Source: Syntrophaceae bacterium UBA7544
Lineage (GTDB): Bacteria; Desulfobacterota; Syntrophia; Syntrophales; Smithellaceae
Length of the DNA: 7,394 nucleotides
Direction of reading: 5' to 3'
NCBI GenBank assembly: GCA_002479215.1
Contig: DLME01000285.1
Span: 1-7,394 of the forward strand
Part shown: positions 4,171 through 7,394 of the stretch, piece after piece
Numbering within the stretch: the first letter of the stretch is position 1
Layout: the number at the start of each line of letters is the position of its first letter
The notes under the pieces: generated by a model
Seen by the model: the letters and a program-made list of their open reading frames with translations, nothing else
Databases searched by the model: none
Told to the model about the DNA's origin: nothing
Program-made: the position numbers and the translations under genes

Positions 4171-6789
4171 TCAATCCAAATCGCCCACACTGGCAACTTG
4201 CTTGAACTCTACTTCTTCAAACTCGTTAAAATGCGCATGTCCACATCTTATTTTCTGCTTTTCGGTTACTCTCAATTCCTGGCCAGCGGACTTTGTCTCA
4301 GCAACAAAGTAAACCGTTTTTTCGTTCTTTTTTATTAACGCCCAGTCAGGATTGTAAGTGCCGATTGGTGTATTTATTTTAAACCAGTAGGGCAGTTTGA
4401 AGTAGAATTCTATATCATCACGTTCTTCACAATCCCTGGCAAAAGCATATTCCACGTTGGAATTAAGAGGCACAAGATTGCTGTAAATAGTCTTGTCTTT
4501 CTTTGTTACTTTAAAAGTAAGTTCGTTGACATGAATATCATAATCTTCAAATAACCGCATTTCATACTCTTTTGCGCCTATTTTTTCGTATTTGATTCCA
4601 TTAATCATTAAATCGGTCAATACTTCATTGATTGCTGTCACAGCATTGTCGAGAAAGAGCTGAGGATTGATAATTATTTCGCCGGTCCTTCCCGACTGCA
4701 AGAGAATTGCAAGCACCGTGTAACGGGTCAATTCCGTTCTTTCCTGTATGTAAAACAAAACATCCGGTATGCGAAACTTGCCATCGATTGCGACGTTATA
4801 TGATGCTCTAACATCGGACACTATGCCTGTTTCAGCGAATTCGATGGCTGTCTTCGTCGTTTTGATAATCGCTTTCTTGGTCATTGGCATTAGTTGAACC
4901 GCTTTGGCTGCTTTTTTGATAAGTTCCTGCGAATCGTAGTCAACTTGATAGGCCGTCTGATATTTTATTTTGTCCCATATGTCCTTAAATTTTTCATCCA
5001 GCTCAAAACCTTTGCGGTATTTCACGGCTGCCCGCTTTTGCTTGTTTTTAATTCTGCCTTGGAAAGACACGCCGCAATCTTCCTCAATTTCAGTCTGAAG
5101 TTGCCGGGCAAAATCTTCATAAGCCTCGTTGGCAATCACAGTGAGCCTGTTGATGTTTGTATCCTGAATACGCCGCCCTTCCTGATTTACTGAAAGCCTT
5201 AACCCTCTGCCTATTTCCTGTCTTTTTTTCAGCTCGGAACGCGTTTCGTTCAGTGTGCAAATCTGAAAGACATTGGGATTGTCCCACCCTTCGCGCAATG
5301 CGGAATGACTGAAAATGAAACACAATGGTTCGTTAATATCTAGCAGTCTTTCCTTGTCCTTCATGATCAGTTTAAAAGTATCGTCATCGGCCAGTGAATT
5401 GCCTTTTGTGTCGCTCCAACTACCTTTCTTATCCTTTGAGAAATAACCATTGTGGACTTCTTCCGCCCGATATGGCATCAGCCCTTTATAAGAGCCTTTG
5501 CCGGACATTTCCTTGTATATTTCTTCAAACCAAAGGGCGAACTTTCCTTTGACCGGCTTGCCGTCCGTGCCATAACTGCGATAATTGGCCACCCGGTCGA
5601 TAAAGAAAAGTGAAAGCACCTTGATTCCTTTGTCTTTAAATTTTCTTTCTTTTAAGAAATGTTCCTCTAGCGTCTTTCTTAATTGGACTTTCATAACCTC
5701 GTCGGTAAGCCCGCCCTTTGCTTCGCCTACAAAAACAGTATCACCATTGGCAAGTTCTATGAAACCATCGCCCACATCAATGCCGTTGATGATGTAACCG
5801 CTTTTATAAATATCGCGTTTGCCGGATAAATCGTATAAATCGTCGCCGACCTTTGCTGTCACGGTTTTGCGCCTGACGCCGTCATTTGTATTGACGTCGA
5901 TTTTGATTTTCGCGGCTGTTTTTGTTTTTGTCGCCGTAACCTTTTCCAGCGCGATAAATGCTTCATTAAAATCGTCTTCCGTAACGATGGAATCGACTTC
6001 TATTTGCTTGACCAGTCCCAGATCATAAGCTTTAACCGGATCAAGGTTGTAAACCATATTGTAATGGTTGGTATGCGTGGCGGAATAGCGCAGCGTGCAA
6101 AGCGGTTTAAGGTTGGCGATAGCGTTTTTTCTGATTTCCGTTTCCATGTTTTGCGGCTCATCCACAATAACAATGGGTTTTGTCACTTGGATGAATTCAA
6201 CAGGCTTAAGGCCTGTCAGCCGGTCATTTGGTTTGTTAATGATATTTTCATCTTTGGCGAAGGAATCGATATTAATTACCAGAATCTGAATATTATTGCT
6301 GTCGGCGAAATTTCTCAGAGCAGAAACACGTTTGGAATCGTAGACATTAAAGTTGACCGGCGTCTTGTCGTAAATATTCTGAAAATGATCAAATGTGATT
6401 TCCAGATTCTTCAGCACGCCCTCGCGGATGGCAATGGAAGGCACAACAATGACGAATTTTTTGAATCCATATTTTTTATTCAACTCATAGATTGTTCGCA
6501 GATAGACATAGGTTTTGCCAGTGCCTGTCTCCATTTCCACGGAAAAGTTCATGCCGTCGAGCTCATTAGAAACAGCGAGATCGTTTGCTTTCTGCACAGC
6601 CTTGACGTTTTCCAGAATCTGGTCTTCACCAAGCATCAAGCGGTTGCCTATCCCTGCTTCCTGAAAAAGAGCGTCTGCAAATAATAAATCAAAATCGTTG
6701 CGGCCCAGCGGCTGGCCTTCGAAGATTCCGATAACGGAATTGATCGCGTCTCGTTGGAATGGCTGATCAGGGTCGAAATGTAATTTCAC
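4171..6789 (-). CDS. res: Type III restriction enzyme Res subunit (helicase-nuclease)
   Basis: Counted from GTG 6789 the product has 872 residues. The N-terminal FDPDQPFQRDAI (5-16) resembles the Q-motif region of Res proteins. Superfamily 2 helicase motifs follow in order: Walker A ETGTGKT (87-93, Lys92), DEPQ (210-213), SATH (236-239), a motif V-like SHSALREGWDNPNVF (494-508) and QEIGRGLRL (524-532). The C-terminal nuclease shows NPD (813-815, Asp815) and AETK (830-833, Glu831, Lys833), the PD-(D/E)xK active site of type III enzymes. The protein appears complete, somewhat shorter than the roughly 970 residues of EcoP15I Res. With Mod it would translocate on and cut unmodified DNA. A TTG at 6813 overlaps the Mod stop and adds eight residues; GTG is preferred because Res proteins commonly begin MKLxFD and AAGG lies ten bases upstream. 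No frameshift is seen. Confidence 0.93.
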   Translation of the reverse strand: MKLHFDPDQPFQRDAINSVIGIFEGQPLGRNDFDLLFADALFQEAGIGNRLMLGEDQILENVKAVQKANDLAVSNELDGMNFSVEMETGTGKTYVYLRTIYELNKKYGFKKFVIVVPSIAIREGVLKNLEITFDHFQNIYDKTPVNFNVYDSKRVSALRNFADSNNIQILVINIDSFAKDENIINKPNDRLTGLKPVEFIQVTKPIVIVDEPQNMETEIRKNAIANLKPLCTLRYSATHTNHYNMVYNLDPVKAYDLGLVKQIEVDSIVTEDDFNEAFIALEKVTATKTKTAAKIKIDVNTNDGVRRKTVTAKVGDDLYDLSGKRDIYKSGYIINGIDVGDGFIELANGDTVFVGEAKGGLTDEVMKVQLRKTLEEHFLKERKFKDKGIKVLSLFFIDRVANYRSYGTDGKPVKGKFALWFEEIYKEMSGKGSYKGLMPYRAEEVHNGYFSKDKKGSWSDTKGNSLADDDTFKLIMKDKERLLDINEPLCFIFSHSALREGWDNPNVFQICTLNETRSELKKRQEIGRGLRLSVNQEGRRIQDTNINRLTVIANEAYEDFARQLQTEIEEDCGVSFQGRIKNKQKRAAVKYRKGFELDEKFKDIWDKIKYQTAYQVDYDSQELIKKAAKAVQLMPMTKKAIIKTTKTAIEFAETGIVSDVRASYNVAIDGKFRIPDVLFYIQERTELTRYTVLAILLQSGRTGEIIINPQLFLDNAVTAINEVLTDLMINGIKYEKIGAKEYEMRLFEDYDIHVNELTFKVTKKDKTIYSNLVPLNSNVEYAFARDCEERDDIEFYFKLPYWFKINTPIGTYNPDWALIKKNEKTVYFVAETKSAGQELRVTEKQKIRCGHAHFNEFEEVEFKQVASVGDLD

Positions 6790-6809
6790 TGGATTTTTAC
6801 CTTCACTCC

Positions 6810-7394
6810 TCAAATCGCTTTGAATTCGATACCCGCATCTTTCATTTGCAGCGCGGTATTTGTTTTTAATTTGTCATTGTTTTTAAATAACCTGTCCAGA
6901 GTAAATACTTTTTGCGGTTTTGCAGCAATTATTTGTTTGATGATCTTTTCGTCGGCTTTTTCCAGCATCAGCGCAATTTCGTTGTCGTTCACCAGAATAT
7001 AACCGTTTTGCTCTTTGATCTTTGCCGTCAGCGGTGCACCGGATTTTAGCAGCAGTTCATAAAGAAGATCTTCGGTTTTCACGTGCTCATCCAGCGATTC
7101 AAGGTGCTGCTGCATCTGGGCAACCAATTCTTCTTCCGTTTCAATATTGGAACGCCAAATTTTAAAATTGGATTCTTTAAGCTTGAAGACCTTGAATCCC
7201 AGGTCTCTATCTCCATGTCTGTCGAGATCAAGCTTGCCATCCTGGTCTTCTTGAATTTTTTTGATCACGCGGCGAATACGTTCCTTGCCAATTTCGGCGA
7301 TGGTTTTATAGCCCGCCTTAAATGCTTCCGCGTTCTCATTGCATTTTTCCGGGAGTTGAGCGCAGATGAATTTGCGGTTACCGCCATCTTCCTT
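6810..7394 (-). CDS. mod: Type III DNA methyltransferase Mod, C-terminal part (cut by window edge)
   Basis: The frame is open from the right window edge to TGA at 6812-6810 and gives 194 residues. The gene starts outside the window; the GTG at 7268 is an internal valine codon, not the start. The first 42 visible residues read KEDGGNRKFICAQLPE, then AFKAGYKTIAEIGKERIRRV, a block typical of type III and related Mod methyltransferases. It is followed by the family's C-terminal region: DLGFKVFKL, DLLYELLLKSGAPLT and the ending MKDAGIEFKAI. The S-adenosylmethionine motif, DPPY catalytic motif and target recognition domain must lie to the right and cannot be checked. The gene is followed directly by Res in the usual mod-res order, so both are probably translated from one message. 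Together they would form a type III restriction-modification system that methylates adenine in a short asymmetric site. Confidence 0.9.
   Translation of the reverse strand, partial: KEDGGNRKFICAQLPEKCNENAEAFKAGYKTIAEIGKERIRRVIKKIQEDQDGKLDLDRHGDRDLGFKVFKLKESNFKIWRSNIETEEELVAQMQQHLESLDEHVKTEDLLYELLLKSGAPLTAKIKEQNGYILVNDNEIALMLEKADEKIIKQIIAAKPQKVFTLDRLFKNNDKLKTNTALQMKDAGIEFKAI

Noticed and set aside
6004..6684. 226-residue open frame on the plus strand inside the Res gene
   Set aside because: It lies wholly antisense to well-supported Res helicase motifs, has no recognisable domain, and is a shadow of the Res codons.
6810..7268. Separate 152-residue gene starting at the GTG at 7268
   Set aside because: The frame continues open for 42 more codons to the window edge with strong Mod similarity, so this GTG is internal.

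Overview
This 7.4 kb window reads almost entirely from the minus strand. It looks like an accessory region of a bacterial chromosome. Base composition is moderate, with very AT-rich gaps between genes. A FmdE-family protein and dense intergenic repeats recall anaerobic Desulfobacterota-type (deltaproteobacterial) genomes. That taxonomic guess rests on gene content and remembered repeat style only, so treat it as weak.

Layout, in transcription order from the right edge: (1) 7394-6810, the C-terminal 194 residues of a type III restriction-modification Mod methyltransferase, cut by the window edge. (2) 6789-4171, a complete type III Res subunit with helicase motifs and a PD...ETK nuclease motif. 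(3) 4099-3401, a GIY-YIG nuclease with a C-terminal RAMA-like module, sitting between copies of a GGGGACAG repeat. (4) 3313-3059, a SemiSWEET sugar transporter. (5) 2930-2298, a FmdE-family protein with a C-terminal zinc ribbon. (6) 2120-1902, a small acidic protein of unknown function. (7) 1574-1212, an ArsR-type regulator. (8) 1036-155, a Fic-domain protein with its own, probably leaderless, promoter.

Mod and Res form one restriction-modification operon; the GIY-YIG/RAMA gene follows it at 71 bp and may be a linked modification-dependent nuclease. The remaining genes look like independent short units and not a pathway.

The most unusual content is between the genes. Five same-strand copies of a GGGGACAG-type repeat occur, including a perfect 36-nt pair at 1580-1615 and 3371-3406. 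One of that pair supplies most of the ribosome binding site of the ArsR gene; the other holds the stop codon of the GIY-YIG gene. A three-hairpin array (1644-1771) keeps a GCGAAG-like loop while its stems change in a base-paired way, and a fourth such hairpin opens the window. A good plus-strand terminator (1880-1902) has no plus-strand gene before it. The Fic promoter carries four alternating AATTAACG/CGTTAATT half-sites. No rRNA, tRNA, CRISPR array, intact insertion sequence or integrase gene was seen. No gap exceeds 300 bases without a gene except the one around the hairpin array (1575-1901), which holds the repeats and terminator listed.
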